Assembly: GCF_965232525.1 (NCBI RefSeq)
Contig: NZ_OZ246980.1
Span: forward strand, 2,108,001 to 2,172,000
From: Bauldia sp965232525
Lineage (GTDB): Bacteria; Pseudomonadota; Alphaproteobacteria; Rhizobiales; Kaistiaceae
Direction of reading: 5' to 3'
Length of the DNA: 64,000 nt
Part shown: one piece after another, positions 8,849-17,692 of the stretch
Numbering within the stretch: position 1 is the stretch's first letter
Layout: every line of letters begins with the position of its first letter
The notes under the pieces: generated by a model
Database searches by the model: none
Seen by the model: the letters and a program-made list of their open reading frames with translations, nothing else
Told to the model about the DNA's origin: nothing
Made by a program: the position numbers and the translations under genes

Positions 8849-8954
8849 AGCCCTAGTTCGACACGCTCCCCCGCGTGCCTATCCCCACTTGGTTCGGTTG
8901 TCGAAAGACAACCTGTCATCCCTAAGCGCGGACCGGTTACGGTCCGGTTATCGC

Positions 8955-9767
8955 TCAGACCAGCGTAATCGCCGACAGAAGGCGCCCGTAGTCTGCTTCA
9001 GCACGATGCGTCGCCCGACGATAGGAGAAGAATCGCTCCTCGTCGGCATAGGTACATAGACCCATATCGGTGCCCAGAACTCCGGCGTTGAACAGCCGTG
9101 CGACGATATAGCCCGGCAGGTCGAACATCGCGTGGCCATCTCGTTTCGAGGGTCTGAAGAAGCGCGCGTTCTCTTCGTCCGCGGCTTCGAAGACGGCGAC
9201 CATGTCGGCACCGACCTCGTAGTTGGCTCGCGAAATGGTCGGGCCCAGGACGGCCACGATCTGCTCGCGCTGGGCGCCCAGCGTCTCCATGGCAGCGACC
9301 GTCGCCTCGACGATCCCGGCAAGGGCGCCCCGCCAGCCGGCGTGCGCGGCGGCGACGACGTGCGCCAGGGGGTCGGCGAACAGGATCGGGCCGCAATCCG
9401 CCGAGCCAACACCGACGGCAATCCCCCGCCGCTTGGTGACCACCGCGTCGACTTTCGGTCCCCTGCCGATGTCCCAGACTTCGTCGACAACCACGGCCTC
9501 GGCGCTGTGAATCTGAAACGGCGTGGCCAGACGATCATGGGAAACACCGAGAGTGCGTGCCGCGCGGGCGCGGTTCTTGAAGACGAACGCCTTATCGTCC
9601 CGCGATCCCACCCCGCAATTGAGGCTGCGGTAAAGGCCTGAGGAGACACCGCCCTCCCGGGTGAAGAACCCGTAGCGAATGCCGGGGAGCGCATCGAGAA
9701 GGCCGTGGGTCAGCGGTCGCGGCTTGACCGCTTCGCCGCTCCACGAGACGCGTCCTGACTTAAGCAT
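8955..9767 (-). CDS. pgeF: peptidoglycan editing factor PgeF (laccase domain)
   Basis: A 270-residue member of the YfiH/PgeF (DUF152) family, once called multicopper polyphenol oxidase. In E. coli the enzyme removes mis-incorporated L-Ser from muropeptide precursors. Metal-site motifs are present: QIHSA (first His), SADCGP (Cys) and HAGWRG (second His). ATG 9767 overlaps the stop of the upstream methyltransferase gene by 8 bp, indicating translational coupling; the frame is open further upstream but only within that gene. The order lgt-midA-pgeF is a known alphaproteobacterial cluster. Confidence 0.93.
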   Translation of the reverse strand: MLKSGRVSWSGEAVKPRPLTHGLLDALPGIRYGFFTREGGVSSGLYRSLNCGVGSRDDKAFVFKNRARAARTLGVSHDRLATPFQIHSAEAVVVDEVWDIGRGPKVDAVVTKRRGIAVGVGSADCGPILFADPLAHVVAAAHAGWRGALAGIVEATVAAMETLGAQREQIVAVLGPTISRANYEVGADMVAVFEAADEENARFFRPSKRDGHAMFDLPGYIVARLFNAGVLGTDMGLCTYADEERFFSYRRATHRAEADYGRLLSAITLV

Positions 9768-10932
9768 CGGAATGACTGTCCTGCCACACGAGGGAATCAT
9801 CGCCGTCAAACAGGGGAAGCGCAAGGTCGGGTTGTGAGAACGTCAGGACCTTGAACAGCTTGCCCATGGCCTCCGCCCCGGAGAGTTGCTCCGCGGCGGC
9901 GCGAATCTTCGCCTGGGTGGTGGCATCCTTGCCGGCCGCCAGACGGTTGGCGCGGTTGGCCAGCCCCAAGCCGGCGAGGAATGCCCCTTGGGCGACTAAA
10001 GGCCGGACGGTCGCTCCCGCCGCTGTTGCCGCCTCGGCGAGGGCGGTGAAGTCGACATGGGCGGTGAGGTCGGCTTCGCCCGGAGCCGCCAACGGATCGT
10101 CGTAGCGGTGACGGCGCACCGCCTGAAGGGTGTCGGCGACGGCGGGCCCACGATAGCCATAGTCGATCACCAGCGCGGCGCCGCCATCCGTGACCAGTCG
10201 TCGCGCGATTGCGTCGGCGATTGGGGCCGCGGCGGGAGAGACTTCGACTGTCCAATGTGCTACCGCGTCGTCGGCGGGCTCGGACGCCGCTTCGGTCAAC
10301 GGGTCGAAGCCGATTGGCCCGGAGCCGACCGCGCTAAGTGGCGGGCTGGCGAGCGGGCGAAGGCCATAGATCAAGCGCATGTTGGCGTCGATGCCGATCA
10401 TGCGCTCCGCCCAGCCCCGGCCATCGCGGACATACTGCCGGATCGGCAAAGCGTCGAAGAACTCGTTTGCGATGACAATCGTCGGCGCGGGGGGAAGCGA
10501 GTCGACGCCGGCGTGCCACTGTGGCCGGTTCGAAAGCGCGAGCGGTGCCAGGGATGTCTCCTGAACGGCGCGTAGCCGGTCGCTGGTTTCGACCAGATGA
10601 ACGTGTGCTGCCTCGGCGAAACCCGGGCGGACCCGCGCGGCGCGGAGCAAATCGGCCATCAGGGAACCGCGGCCTGGTCCGAGTTCGGCGAGAACGAATG
10701 GACTGGGGCGGCCCATTGCATCCCAGGTCAGTACCGACCACACGCCGATCAGCTCGCCGAACATCTGGCTAACTTCCGGCGCTGTAATGAAGTCGCCCGA
10801 GCGGCCGAACGGCTCGCGGTGGAGGTAGTAGCCATATTCCGGGTCGCCGAGGCAGGCGGCCATATAGTCGGCGACCGTGATCGGCCCGTCGGTCCGGATG
10901 CGTCGCGCCAGCTTCTCGGCCAGCGGCGTCAC
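9760..10932 (-). CDS. class I SAM methyltransferase, MidA/NDUFAF7 family
   Basis: A 390-residue protein of the DUF185/MidA family, whose mitochondrial relative NDUFAF7 symmetrically dimethylates an Arg of a complex I subunit. Family segments include GPITVADYMAACLGDPEYGYY, the GDFITAPEVSQMFGELIGVW motif and the SAM-binding ELGPGRGSLMADLLR. A bacterial substrate is not established. It starts with GTG at 10932, where GTGA also holds the lgt stop (4-bp overlap). Upstream in-frame codons lie inside lgt and are not family-like. Confidence 0.92.
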   Translation of the reverse strand: MTPLAEKLARRIRTDGPITVADYMAACLGDPEYGYYLHREPFGRSGDFITAPEVSQMFGELIGVWSVLTWDAMGRPSPFVLAELGPGRGSLMADLLRAARVRPGFAEAAHVHLVETSDRLRAVQETSLAPLALSNRPQWHAGVDSLPPAPTIVIANEFFDALPIRQYVRDGRGWAERMIGIDANMRLIYGLRPLASPPLSAVGSGPIGFDPLTEAASEPADDAVAHWTVEVSPAAAPIADAIARRLVTDGGAALVIDYGYRGPAVADTLQAVRRHRYDDPLAAPGEADLTAHVDFTALAEAATAAGATVRPLVAQGAFLAGLGLANRANRLAAGKDATTQAKIRAAAEQLSGAEAMGKLFKVLTFSQPDLALPLFDGDDSLVWQDSHSDA

Positions 10933-11771
10933 TCGGCGGCCGCGCCTTCGGCTGCGGTTGTCCGACGCGAGGCTCGGACCATCAGCCACACACCAGCGAT
11001 GATCATCGGGATGGACAGAAGCATTCCCATCGTCAGTCCGCCGGCGAGGTAGCCGATCTGAACGTCAGGCTCGCGGAAAAACTCGACGAATGTGCGAAAC
11101 ACCCCGTAGCCGGCGGCGAAGGCGCCTGAGACGAAACCGGGCGATCGCAATTTGCTTCCGCCATGGGTGAGAAACCGAAGCAGGATAAACAGGACGACAC
11201 CCTCGAGCGCTGCCTCGTAGAGCTGGCTCGGGTGGCGGGGCAGGGGACCGCCTAGCGGGAAGACGAAGGCCCAGGGAACATCGGTAACGCGGCCGAAAAG
11301 CTCGCCGTTGACGAAGTTGGCCAGCCTTCCAAGCAACAGACCGAAGGTTACCGACGGCGCGATCACGTCGATCAGCGACCAGACCGGGATGCCGCGCACC
11401 CTGGCAAAGATCACCATCGCCAGCACCGTGCCGAGAAAGCCGCCATGGAACGACATACCGCCTTGCCAGAGCGCGAAAACCTCCATCGGATGATCGATGA
11501 AGCGTGGCAGATCGTAGAAAAGCACGTAGCCAAGCCGGCCGCCGACGATGATGCCGAGCGTCGCCCAAATGACGAAGTCGTCGATGTCGGTCGGCTTCAT
11601 CGGCGAGCCGGCCGGTCCCCACAGCCGCTGGTTGGCGACTAGGCGCTTGGCATACCACCAACCGAGAAAGATGCCGACGATGTAGGCGAGCGCATACCAG
11701 CGCAGCGCAAACGGGCCGATTTCGATCAAAACCGGATCGATGGCCGGAAGCGTGAGGCCTTGCGTCGGCAT
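10929..11771 (-). CDS. lgt: prolipoprotein diacylglyceryl transferase
   Basis: A 280-residue polytopic inner-membrane enzyme that transfers diacylglycerol from phosphatidylglycerol to the lipobox Cys of prolipoproteins. About seven hydrophobic segments are visible. The Lgt signature GRLANFVNGELFGRVTDVPWAF and the earlier GGMSFHGGFLG segment with the essential His are present. It heads the minus-strand series lgt, midA-like, pgeF with overlapping junctions. Candidate client lipoproteins in this window are the products at 8363-8848 and 42064-43143. Confidence 0.97.
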   Translation of the reverse strand: MPTQGLTLPAIDPVLIEIGPFALRWYALAYIVGIFLGWWYAKRLVANQRLWGPAGSPMKPTDIDDFVIWATLGIIVGGRLGYVLFYDLPRFIDHPMEVFALWQGGMSFHGGFLGTVLAMVIFARVRGIPVWSLIDVIAPSVTFGLLLGRLANFVNGELFGRVTDVPWAFVFPLGGPLPRHPSQLYEAALEGVVLFILLRFLTHGGSKLRSPGFVSGAFAAGYGVFRTFVEFFREPDVQIGYLAGGLTMGMLLSIPMIIAGVWLMVRASRRTTAAEGAAAE

Positions 11772-11950
11772 CGGAGCGTCGCTATCGCATTCCTCTGTGT
11801 GCCGCCCTGGCGCGTTGGACGCGTCTTAAGCCGGACTAGGCCTTGTTTCAGATGCGTTTGGCTCCCGCAAGGCCGGATCGCGGCGGGTTGCGGTGTCGCG
11901 ACGCGGTCACCATAGTATCGCTGAGCCGTTGAGCGGCATTTGGAGACGTG

Positions 11951-12307
11951 ATGATGACCCAGACCTCCAACCGCATGTTCGATGAATTCGCCCGTTTGAT
12001 GACAGACGCGGCCAATGTGGCACAGGGCGTGCGCCGGGAGGCCGAAACGGCGTTTCGCAGCCAAGCGGAGCGCTGGGCGGCGGATCTCGACTTGGTGCGC
12101 CGGGAAGAATTTGACGCCGTCCGTGAACTAGCCGCCAACGCAAGGGCGGAGAACGAGAAGTTGTCAGCGCGGATCGACGAGCTCGAAGCCAAGCTGGAAG
12201 CACAAACTGCAAAGCCGGCTGCCCGGTCGCAAACAAGCGAGAAACCGGCAACGACCGAGAGCAACATCAAGCCCACCACAACAAATGCGTCCGACTCGGA
12301 AACATAA
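11951..12307 (+). CDS. UbiK/BMFP-type ubiquinone accessory factor
   Basis: A 118-residue mostly helical protein. Residues 1-80 match the BMFP domain (DEFARLMTDAANVAQGVRREAE, then DLDLVRREEFDAVRELAANARAENEKL), including the short coiled coil used for trimerisation. In E. coli UbiK assists ubiquinone biosynthesis enzymes; in Alphaproteobacteria the role is less tested. The last 35 residues are a Thr/Ser/Lys-rich, probably disordered tail. A GGAG precedes the starts; GTG 11948, ATG 11951 and ATG 11954 are adjacent candidates. It is divergent from lgt across a 179-bp gap. Confidence 0.82.
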   Translation: MMTQTSNRMFDEFARLMTDAANVAQGVRREAETAFRSQAERWAADLDLVRREEFDAVRELAANARAENEKLSARIDELEAKLEAQTAKPAARSQTSEKPATTESNIKPTTTNASDSET

Positions 12308-12314
12308 GCCGGCG

Positions 12315-12331
12315 AAAGGTCAGCCTTTTTT
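12315..12331 (+). terminator. weak terminator-like hairpin after ubiK-like gene
   Basis: A small AAAGG/CCTTT stem with a TCAG loop runs straight into a T tract. The stem is short, so termination here would be inefficient. Its placement directly after the stop at 12307 is the main support. Confidence 0.3.
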
Positions 12332-12375
12332 CCATTTGTTGAAAACTGGGCGGATATGAAATCGGCCCTTGGCGG

Positions 12376-12410
12376 GTTGCGAATCCACGGCCTATATACT
12401 GAATCGCAAC
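12376..12410. promoter_or_regulatory. inverted repeat upstream of ybjN
   Basis: GTTGCGA (12376-12382) and TCGCAAC (12404-12410) flank a lower-GC stretch containing CTATATACT, which could be a -10 region for the ybjN-proC genes. The arms are only 7 bp, so this is suggestive only. Confidence 0.25.
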
Positions 12411-12508
12411 GGAGATTCGGTGGCGGCTCGATGTCTCCGGACTGCTCGTTTGAATGTCGCGCGTGCGCGGCGAAACGGTAGTTCCTGAAATAACCGTCGC
12501 AGGTTCAC

Positions 12509-13009
12509 ATGACCTTCATCGACATCGAACAAGAGCGCCAGTCACATCCGGTCGATGTGATCGAGCACATCGCTGCGCTGAACGACTGGACGTTCGAGCG
12601 GGCCGGCGACGACGAGATCACGGTCTCGGTCGCAGGCGGCTGGTCGGACTACCATGTGTCCTTCTCCTGGATCGAGGAGAAGGAAGCGATTCACCTCGCC
12701 TGCGCCTTCGATCTAAAGGTTCCCGAGACCCGGGCTACCGAGGTCATGCGGCTGCTCACTATGGTCAACGAGCAGATGTGGATCGGTCACTTCGATCTGT
12801 GGAGTGCCGAGGGCGTGATCATGTTCCGCCAGGCGCTGCTGCTCTCCGGCGGCGTGGAGCCGAACGCGCATCAGGTCGAACGCCTGCTGGTGACCGCGAT
12901 CGAGGCCTGCGACCGCTACTTCCAGGCGTTCCAGTTTGTCGTCTGGGCCGGCAAGAGCGCTTCCGAAGCGCTGGAAGGCGCGCTCTTCGAGACCGTCGGC
13001 GAGGCGTGA
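12509..13009 (+). CDS. YbjN domain-containing protein
   Basis: A 166-residue cytoplasmic protein of the YbjN family, which has a fold like type III secretion chaperones and is linked to sensory and stress phenotypes in E. coli. HPVDVIEHIAALNDWTFERAGDDEI, the acidic strand pattern, and VNEQMWIGHFDLW with the invariant-looking Trp-Ile-Gly-His-Phe are characteristic. The length is normal for the alphaproteobacterial form. It is followed after 16 bp by proC on the same strand, a pairing common in this class. Confidence 0.88.
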   Translation: MTFIDIEQERQSHPVDVIEHIAALNDWTFERAGDDEITVSVAGGWSDYHVSFSWIEEKEAIHLACAFDLKVPETRATEVMRLLTMVNEQMWIGHFDLWSAEGVIMFRQALLLSGGVEPNAHQVERLLVTAIEACDRYFQAFQFVVWAGKSASEALEGALFETVGEA

Positions 13010-13025
13010 GCCTGGCCGGCCGGCG

Positions 13026-13847
13026 ATGACGTCCCCTTCTTCACAGCGTCCGCTGCTGCTGGTTGGTGCTGGCAAGATGGGTGCCGCCCTGCTGAAAGGC
13101 TGGCTCGACGGCGGCGTTGATCCTTCGTCGGTTAAGGTCATTGACCCGAACCCGCCACCTGACAGCACCGCGTTGCTGGCTGACGCCGGGATCGCAGTGC
13201 ATGACGCTGCACCCGCCGACATAACGCCGGCGGTCGTCGTCGTCGCGATCAAGCCGCAGATGATGCAGACGGTGCTACCCGGTCTGCGACCGGTGATGCA
13301 GCCCGATACCTTGGTTCTGTCAATCGCTGCCGGCACGAGCATCGCGCGGCTGGCGGCGGGATTGGGCGAGGCGGCCATAGTCCGGTCGATGCCGAATACA
13401 CCGGCGCAAGTCGGGCGCGGAATCACCGCCGCCGTCCCGAACGATCGAGTCGACGAGGCCGGCCGCGCAATGGCGGATCGGTTGCTCGCCGCTGTCGGCG
13501 ACGTGGTCTGGCTCGACGACGAAGCGCAACTCGATGCGGTGACTGCCGTGTCCGGTTCGGGGCCGGCCTATGTCTTCCTGCTCGCCGAATGCCTGGCCGA
13601 AGCGGCAGTGGAAGCTGGATTGCCGCCGGACCTTGCGCTGCAGCTGGCGCGGCAAACGGTGACTGGTGCCAGCGAACTCCTCCATCGGTCTGAGCTGACG
13701 CCCACGGACTTGCGTCGCAACGTGACGTCCCCGGGTGGAACGACGGCGGCGGCGTTGTCGGTGCTGATGGCCGATGACGGGATTGCTCCGTTGATGATTC
13801 GAGCTGTGGCAGAGGCCACCCGCCGCTCGCGGGAACTCGATAGCTGA
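13026..13847 (+). CDS. proC: pyrroline-5-carboxylate reductase
   Basis: A 273-residue NAD(P)H-dependent enzyme for the last step of proline synthesis. The N-terminal Rossmann loop LLVGAGKMGAALLKGW is followed by VVVVAIKPQMM and the family signature in the C-terminal dimer domain: TAVSGSGPAYVFLLAECLAEAAVEAGL and NVTSPGGTTAAALSVL. I start at ATG 13026, directly before the Rossmann strand; upstream codons belong to another frame of ybjN. It is 16 bp after ybjN. Confidence 0.97.
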   Translation: MTSPSSQRPLLLVGAGKMGAALLKGWLDGGVDPSSVKVIDPNPPPDSTALLADAGIAVHDAAPADITPAVVVVAIKPQMMQTVLPGLRPVMQPDTLVLSIAAGTSIARLAAGLGEAAIVRSMPNTPAQVGRGITAAVPNDRVDEAGRAMADRLLAAVGDVVWLDDEAQLDAVTAVSGSGPAYVFLLAECLAEAAVEAGLPPDLALQLARQTVTGASELLHRSELTPTDLRRNVTSPGGTTAAALSVLMADDGIAPLMIRAVAEATRRSRELDS

Positions 13848-13915
13848 CGATTCGCCTCGCCGTTGTCATGGTCTCGGCGTAAGATAATCGTCGTCAGACA
13901 CGGAGATCGTTGATC

Positions 13916-14590
13916 ATGGCCAGAGCGGCAAAGCGGGACACGCGTGGCGCCAAGGAAACCGCGGCCGATATCCGCGAGTCAATTATCGTCGCGTTCATGG
14001 CGGTCGCCGGCGAACGCGACTTCGGTGACATCGGCATGGCCGATGTGGCGGATCGCGCCGGCATCAGTCTGGCGCAGCTTCGAGAGGTCTATGCCGGCAA
14101 GCTCGGCATTCTCGCTGGCTTCAGCCGCAAGATTGATCTCGCTGTTCTCGCGGAGGGGCCGGCCGATCCGGAAAGTCCGGCGCGGGACCGGCTGTTCGAA
14201 GTGATGATGCGCCGTTTCGATGCCCTCACGCCATACAAGCCCGCGATTCGGCGGATGGCGTGCGCGGCCGGTTGCGATCCGGCACTAGCGATGGTGCTGC
14301 ACCGCCTGGCGCTCCGCTCCCAGCGCTGGACGCTATCCGCCGCTGGCTTGCGAGAGTCCGGCCTGCCAGGACGAATCGCGGCCAAGGGGCTCGTCCTAGT
14401 TTACGCCGAAGCGATGCGCGCCTGGCTCAAGGACGACGATCCCGATCTCGGCCGGACCATGGCCGCCCTCGATCGGGCGTTGCGGCGTGGCGAACGCGGC
14501 ATGAAGATGCTGTGTGACCTGCAAACAATCATCCCCGGATTTGGCCGGCGCGGCAGCCGCCCAACCGGCGATGCGGCGCCCGCCGCCTGA
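13916..14590 (+). CDS. TetR-like transcriptional regulator
   Basis: A 224-residue protein with an N-terminal helix-turn-helix (ESIIVAFMAVAGERDFGDIGMADVADRAGISLAQLREVYAGKLGIL) of TetR type and a helical C-terminal domain. The C-terminal half, with AKGLVLVYAEAMRAWLKDDDPDLGRTMAALDRALRRGER, resembles a group of alphaproteobacterial TetR proteins distantly related to COQ9. A GGAG precedes ATG 13916; the TTG six bases upstream is less likely. It is 68 bp after proC and 70 bp before csaA-like; the target genes are not evident. Confidence 0.75.
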   Translation: MARAAKRDTRGAKETAADIRESIIVAFMAVAGERDFGDIGMADVADRAGISLAQLREVYAGKLGILAGFSRKIDLAVLAEGPADPESPARDRLFEVMMRRFDALTPYKPAIRRMACAAGCDPALAMVLHRLALRSQRWTLSAAGLRESGLPGRIAAKGLVLVYAEAMRAWLKDDDPDLGRTMAALDRALRRGERGMKMLCDLQTIIPGFGRRGSRPTGDAAPAA

Positions 14591-14660
14591 GGGAGCTCAC
14601 GGCGTTGCTCCCGGCCTGGGCTCCATGCTAGGGCCGCCTTCCGACAGGAGGGGAGCGGCC

Positions 14661-15002
14661 ATGACAGACACGATCGGTTTCGACGATTTTCTGAAAGTCG
14701 ACGTCAGGGTCGGCACCATCGTTGAAGCGTTGCCGTTTCCCGAGGCGCGCAAGCCCGCCTTCCGGCTTGTCATTGATTTCGGCCCCGAGATCGGAACGCG
14801 GAAAAGCTCCGCCCAGGTCACGCGAAACTACACCTGTGAAGACCTTGTCGGCCGCCAGGTTGCCGCTGTTGTCAATTTTCCGCCTCGGCAGATCGGTCCG
14901 ATGATGTCGGAAGTGCTGACCTTGGGTTTTCCGGACGCCGACGGCGAAGTGATGCTGATCGTGCCGGACCGCAAGGTGCCTGACGGCGGCCGGCTTTATT
15001 GA
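14661..15002 (+). CDS. tRNA-binding protein, CsaA-like
   Basis: A 113-residue single OB-fold protein of the EMAP II/CsaA type. FDDFLKVDVRVGTIVEA, the KPAFRLVIDFG strand, KSSAQVTRNY and VVNFPPRQIGPMMSEVLTLG match the family closely. CsaA binds tRNA and shows chaperone-like export activity in Bacillus; in Alphaproteobacteria the role is untested. ATG 14661 has a strong AGGAGGGG Shine-Dalgarno, which settles the start against a longer open frame from 14514. It ends 3 bp before the convergent histidine kinase gene. Confidence 0.92.
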   Translation: MTDTIGFDDFLKVDVRVGTIVEALPFPEARKPAFRLVIDFGPEIGTRKSSAQVTRNYTCEDLVGRQVAAVVNFPPRQIGPMMSEVLTLGFPDADGEVMLIVPDRKVPDGGRLY

Positions 15003-15005
15003 GAC

Positions 15006-16385
15006 CTACGCCGGAATCGTCACCGTCGCCCTGAGACCGCCAAGCGGGCTGGTGCCGAGGACAATGTCGCCGCCGTGTCCCCGCGCCACGTCGCGGGCAA
15101 TCGCGAGGCCAAGCCCGGTGCCGCTTTCGTCGATATTGCGGGCGACATCGCCGCGATAGAACGGCTTGAACACCGACTCTCGCTCGTCCGCTGGCACGCC
15201 GGGGCCGTCGTCGTCGACATGCACGATCAGCAGGCCGCCGTCATGGGTGGCGGTGACGTTGACGTGAGCGCCATGGCGCAGAGCATTGTGAACCAGATTG
15301 GTGATGCATCGCTTGAAGCCTTGCGGCCGAACCCTGACGATCGGGTCACCGGCGAACGCGATCGTGACCTCGTGGCCGCTGCGTTGGGTGTCGTTGCCGA
15401 TCTCGCGCAGCAGCACGTCCACATCGGTCAGCGCAGTCTCCTCGTCGGCGTCGCCCCGAGCGAAGGCGAGATAGCCCTCGAGCATGCGGTTCATGTCGTC
15501 GACGTCCTTCACCAGTGGTTCGACATCGACCTGATCCTCGACCAGCGCCAATTGCAGGCGGAACCGGGTGAGCACCGTGCGCAGATCGTGGCTGACGCCG
15601 GCGAGCATCGCGGTGCGCTGCTCGATCTGGCGGTCGACCCGTTCCCGCATCTCGTGAAAAGCCGATGTGGCGCGGCGAACCTCGCGTGCCCCGCGTGGGG
15701 CGAAATCAGGGACCTCACGGCCCTTGCCGAAATCGTCGACGGCCGCGGCCAGCCGCAGGATCGGACGGATCTGATTGCGCAGGAAGATGATGGCGATGGT
15801 CAGCAGAATGGCGCTGATGCCCACCATCCAGGTGAGGAAGGCCAGCGAGTTGGAGGCGTAGGTTTGGCTCCGCCGGGCAAGGACACGCAGGATGTGGTCG
15901 TCGAGCTGGATGCGGATCTCGACCAGGTTCGAGCGCCCGACCGTATCGATCCAGAACGGCCGCCCGATCTGCCTCGTGATCTCTTCGCTGAAGTTACGGT
16001 CGAGTTGCGAGAAGAACGGTTTCGGACCGGCGGGTGGTAGCGATCCGGGCGGTCGCACCGCGATCCTCAGGTTGAGGTTCTGGCGGGCGATTCGGGTGAT
16101 CTCCTCGAAATCCGGGTCCTGCGGATACGTCTCGAGCACGTCGATGATCGCCGCGATGTCCGCCACCACGGCCGCCGACAGGCGGGCGGTCACGGTTTGC
16201 CAGTGCTGCTCCATGAAGACGAATGCGACCACGGTCTGGATGACAACAACCGGGGTGATGATGATGATCAGCGACCGGGCGTAGAGGCCCTTCGGCATCG
16301 CATCGCCGAGCCGCCGCGCGAAGCGACGGTAGGCGGCGCGGATACCGCGGCGCGGGGGCGGTCCCGTCTCGACGGCGGTGGTCAT
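15006..16385 (-). CDS. sensor histidine kinase, EnvZ-like
   Basis: A 459-residue membrane kinase. TM1 is about residues 38-60, a periplasmic sensor about 61-181, TM2 about 182-202, HAMP about 203-255, then HisKA with the H-box GVSHDLRT (His266). The ATPase domain has LVHNALRHG (N-box), DDDGPGVP (G1) and GTGLGLAIA (G2). The periplasmic domain resembles the EnvZ/RisS group. It phosphorylates the response regulator encoded 33 bp upstream in the operon. The stimulus cannot be read. Confidence 0.95.
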   Translation of the reverse strand: MTTAVETGPPPRRGIRAAYRRFARRLGDAMPKGLYARSLIIIITPVVVIQTVVAFVFMEQHWQTVTARLSAAVVADIAAIIDVLETYPQDPDFEEITRIARQNLNLRIAVRPPGSLPPAGPKPFFSQLDRNFSEEITRQIGRPFWIDTVGRSNLVEIRIQLDDHILRVLARRSQTYASNSLAFLTWMVGISAILLTIAIIFLRNQIRPILRLAAAVDDFGKGREVPDFAPRGAREVRRATSAFHEMRERVDRQIEQRTAMLAGVSHDLRTVLTRFRLQLALVEDQVDVEPLVKDVDDMNRMLEGYLAFARGDADEETALTDVDVLLREIGNDTQRSGHEVTIAFAGDPIVRVRPQGFKRCITNLVHNALRHGAHVNVTATHDGGLLIVHVDDDGPGVPADERESVFKPFYRGDVARNIDESGTGLGLAIARDVARGHGGDIVLGTSPLGGLRATVTIPA

Positions 16386-16418
16386 GCGATCTGCATCCCT
16401 GCCGGCTCCTTCGCCGGA

Positions 16419-17144
16419 CTAGTGCGCGATGGTCAGCCGATACCCGATACCGCGAACGGTTTGAAGATAGAGCGGATTGGTCGGATCGGTTTCGATCTTG
16501 CGGCGCAGCCGGTTGATCTGCACGTCCACCGTGCGTTCGCCGGAGGGCCCGCCACTGGCGGTAAGGTCCGCCCGCGGCACGGTCTCGCCCGGAGCGGTGG
16601 TGAAGATTGCCATCATCTGACGCTCGCGATCGGTCAGGTGGACGATTTCGGTGCCGCGCCGCAGCTCCAGCTTCTCGCGGTTAAAGGCGAACGGGCCGAA
16701 GCGCACCACTTCGATGAGCGGTGTCGCCGGCGGCTGACCGCGTTTGAGGATATTGTTGATCCTGAGCAGCAATTCGCGCGGCTCGAACGGCTTGGCGAGA
16801 TAGTCGTCGGCTCCGTGTTCGAGACCTTCGATGCGGGCGTCCGCTTCCGAGCGCGCGGTCAGCATCAAGATCGGCACGTCACTGGTTTCGCGTAAACTCT
16901 TGGTCAGTTCCAGGCCGGTCTCGCCCGGCATCATCACGTCGACGATGAGCAGGTCGAAGGCGAGGCCTTCCAGGCGCCGGCGGGCATCGGCGGCGTCGCT
17001 CGCGGCCGTCACCCGAAAACCGCGGTCGCCCAGATACCGGGTGAGGAGATCGCGGATCCGGCTGTCGTCGTCGATGACCAGCAGGTGTGGCGCAACGTCC
17101 GCGGGCCCCGTCTCATCGGGCATCGCTGCATCGAGGTCGCTCAT
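16419..17144 (-). CDS. OmpR-family response regulator (PetR-like)
   Basis: A 241-residue regulator. The receiver domain carries acidic residues in VIDDDSRIRD, phospho-acceptor Asp69 in LLIVDVMMPG, and Lys118 in YLAKPF. The C-terminal winged helix (about 140-240) has the SGERTVDVQINRLRRKIE recognition helix and ends in QTVRGIGYRL. The N-terminus extends about 18 residues before the receiver. Its start overlaps the MarR stop in ATGA. From memory, a MarR gene directly before this regulator recalls petP-petR of Rhodobacter, where PetR is needed for respiratory growth; equivalence here is inferred. Confidence 0.94.
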   Translation of the reverse strand: MSDLDAAMPDETGPADVAPHLLVIDDDSRIRDLLTRYLGDRGFRVTAASDAADARRRLEGLAFDLLIVDVMMPGETGLELTKSLRETSDVPILMLTARSEADARIEGLEHGADDYLAKPFEPRELLLRINNILKRGQPPATPLIEVVRFGPFAFNREKLELRRGTEIVHLTDRERQMMAIFTTAPGETVPRADLTASGGPSGERTVDVQINRLRRKIETDPTNPLYLQTVRGIGYRLTIAH

Positions 17145-17683
17145 GACTCGATCAGTCGGTCGACCATCTCGCGCTCGTCGCTGTCGATGACTTGGCGCAG
17201 GAACTGCTCTGCCACTTTGCGCTCATGCGGCGAGAGCGCCTTGAGTGCCGCGGCGATGCGTCGCTCCTGGGGCGCCATCAGGCGCAGACAAAGGGCCCGG
17301 CCCGCTTCGGTCGGATACAACAGGCGCTGCCGACGGTCTGTTGGCCCCTGCATCTGCTCGACAAAACCGCCATCGATGAGCTGCTTCAGCACGCGCCCAA
17401 GGCTCTGCTTGGTGATCTTGAGGATGTCGAGCAAGTCGGCGACCCGAATGCCCGGGTGGCGGTTGACGAAATGGATCACCCGATGATGCGCGCGTCCGAA
17501 GCCGTAAGCAGCGAGCACCGCGTCCGGGTCGGAAATGAAGTCCCGGTAAGCGAAGAACAGGAGCTCGATAAACGTGATCTCCGGCCGGTCGTCTATCGTC
17601 AGCGGCGTGTCGACCAGACTGGTCGTCCGCGTCGCCGTTGCCATTGCTGGCTCTGAACCGGATTTGAAATTTATGTCAGCCAT
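17141..17683 (-). CDS. MarR-family regulator (PetP-like)
   Basis: A winged-helix regulator of about 180 residues from ATG 17683, or 167 from ATG 17644; neither has a good Shine-Dalgarno. The DNA-binding region reads HHRVIHFVNRHPGIRVADLLDILKITKQSLGRVLKQL, then a wing with GPTDRRQRLLYPTEAG, typical MarR features. The C-terminal helix with SPHERKVAEQFLRQVI forms the dimer interface. It overlaps the response-regulator start by 4 bp and so forms a three-gene operon with the two-component pair. A 21-bp dyad covers its proposed start codon, which suggests autoregulation. Confidence 0.9.
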   Translation of the reverse strand: MADINFKSGSEPAMATATRTTSLVDTPLTIDDRPEITFIELLFFAYRDFISDPDAVLAAYGFGRAHHRVIHFVNRHPGIRVADLLDILKITKQSLGRVLKQLIDGGFVEQMQGPTDRRQRLLYPTEAGRALCLRLMAPQERRIAAALKALSPHERKVAEQFLRQVIDSDEREMVDRLIES

Positions 17684-17692
17684 GTTGACATA
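17672..17692. promoter_or_regulatory. dyad in the marR-ilvE divergent region
   Basis: TATGTCA and TGACATA form perfect 7-bp arms around GCCATGT. The element overlaps the ATG at 17683 and a plus-strand TTGACA (17685-17690) that could be a -35 box toward ilvE. A second dyad, GATAC-TCC-GTATC, follows at 17706-17718. The size and location suit a MarR-family operator. No binding evidence exists. Confidence 0.55.
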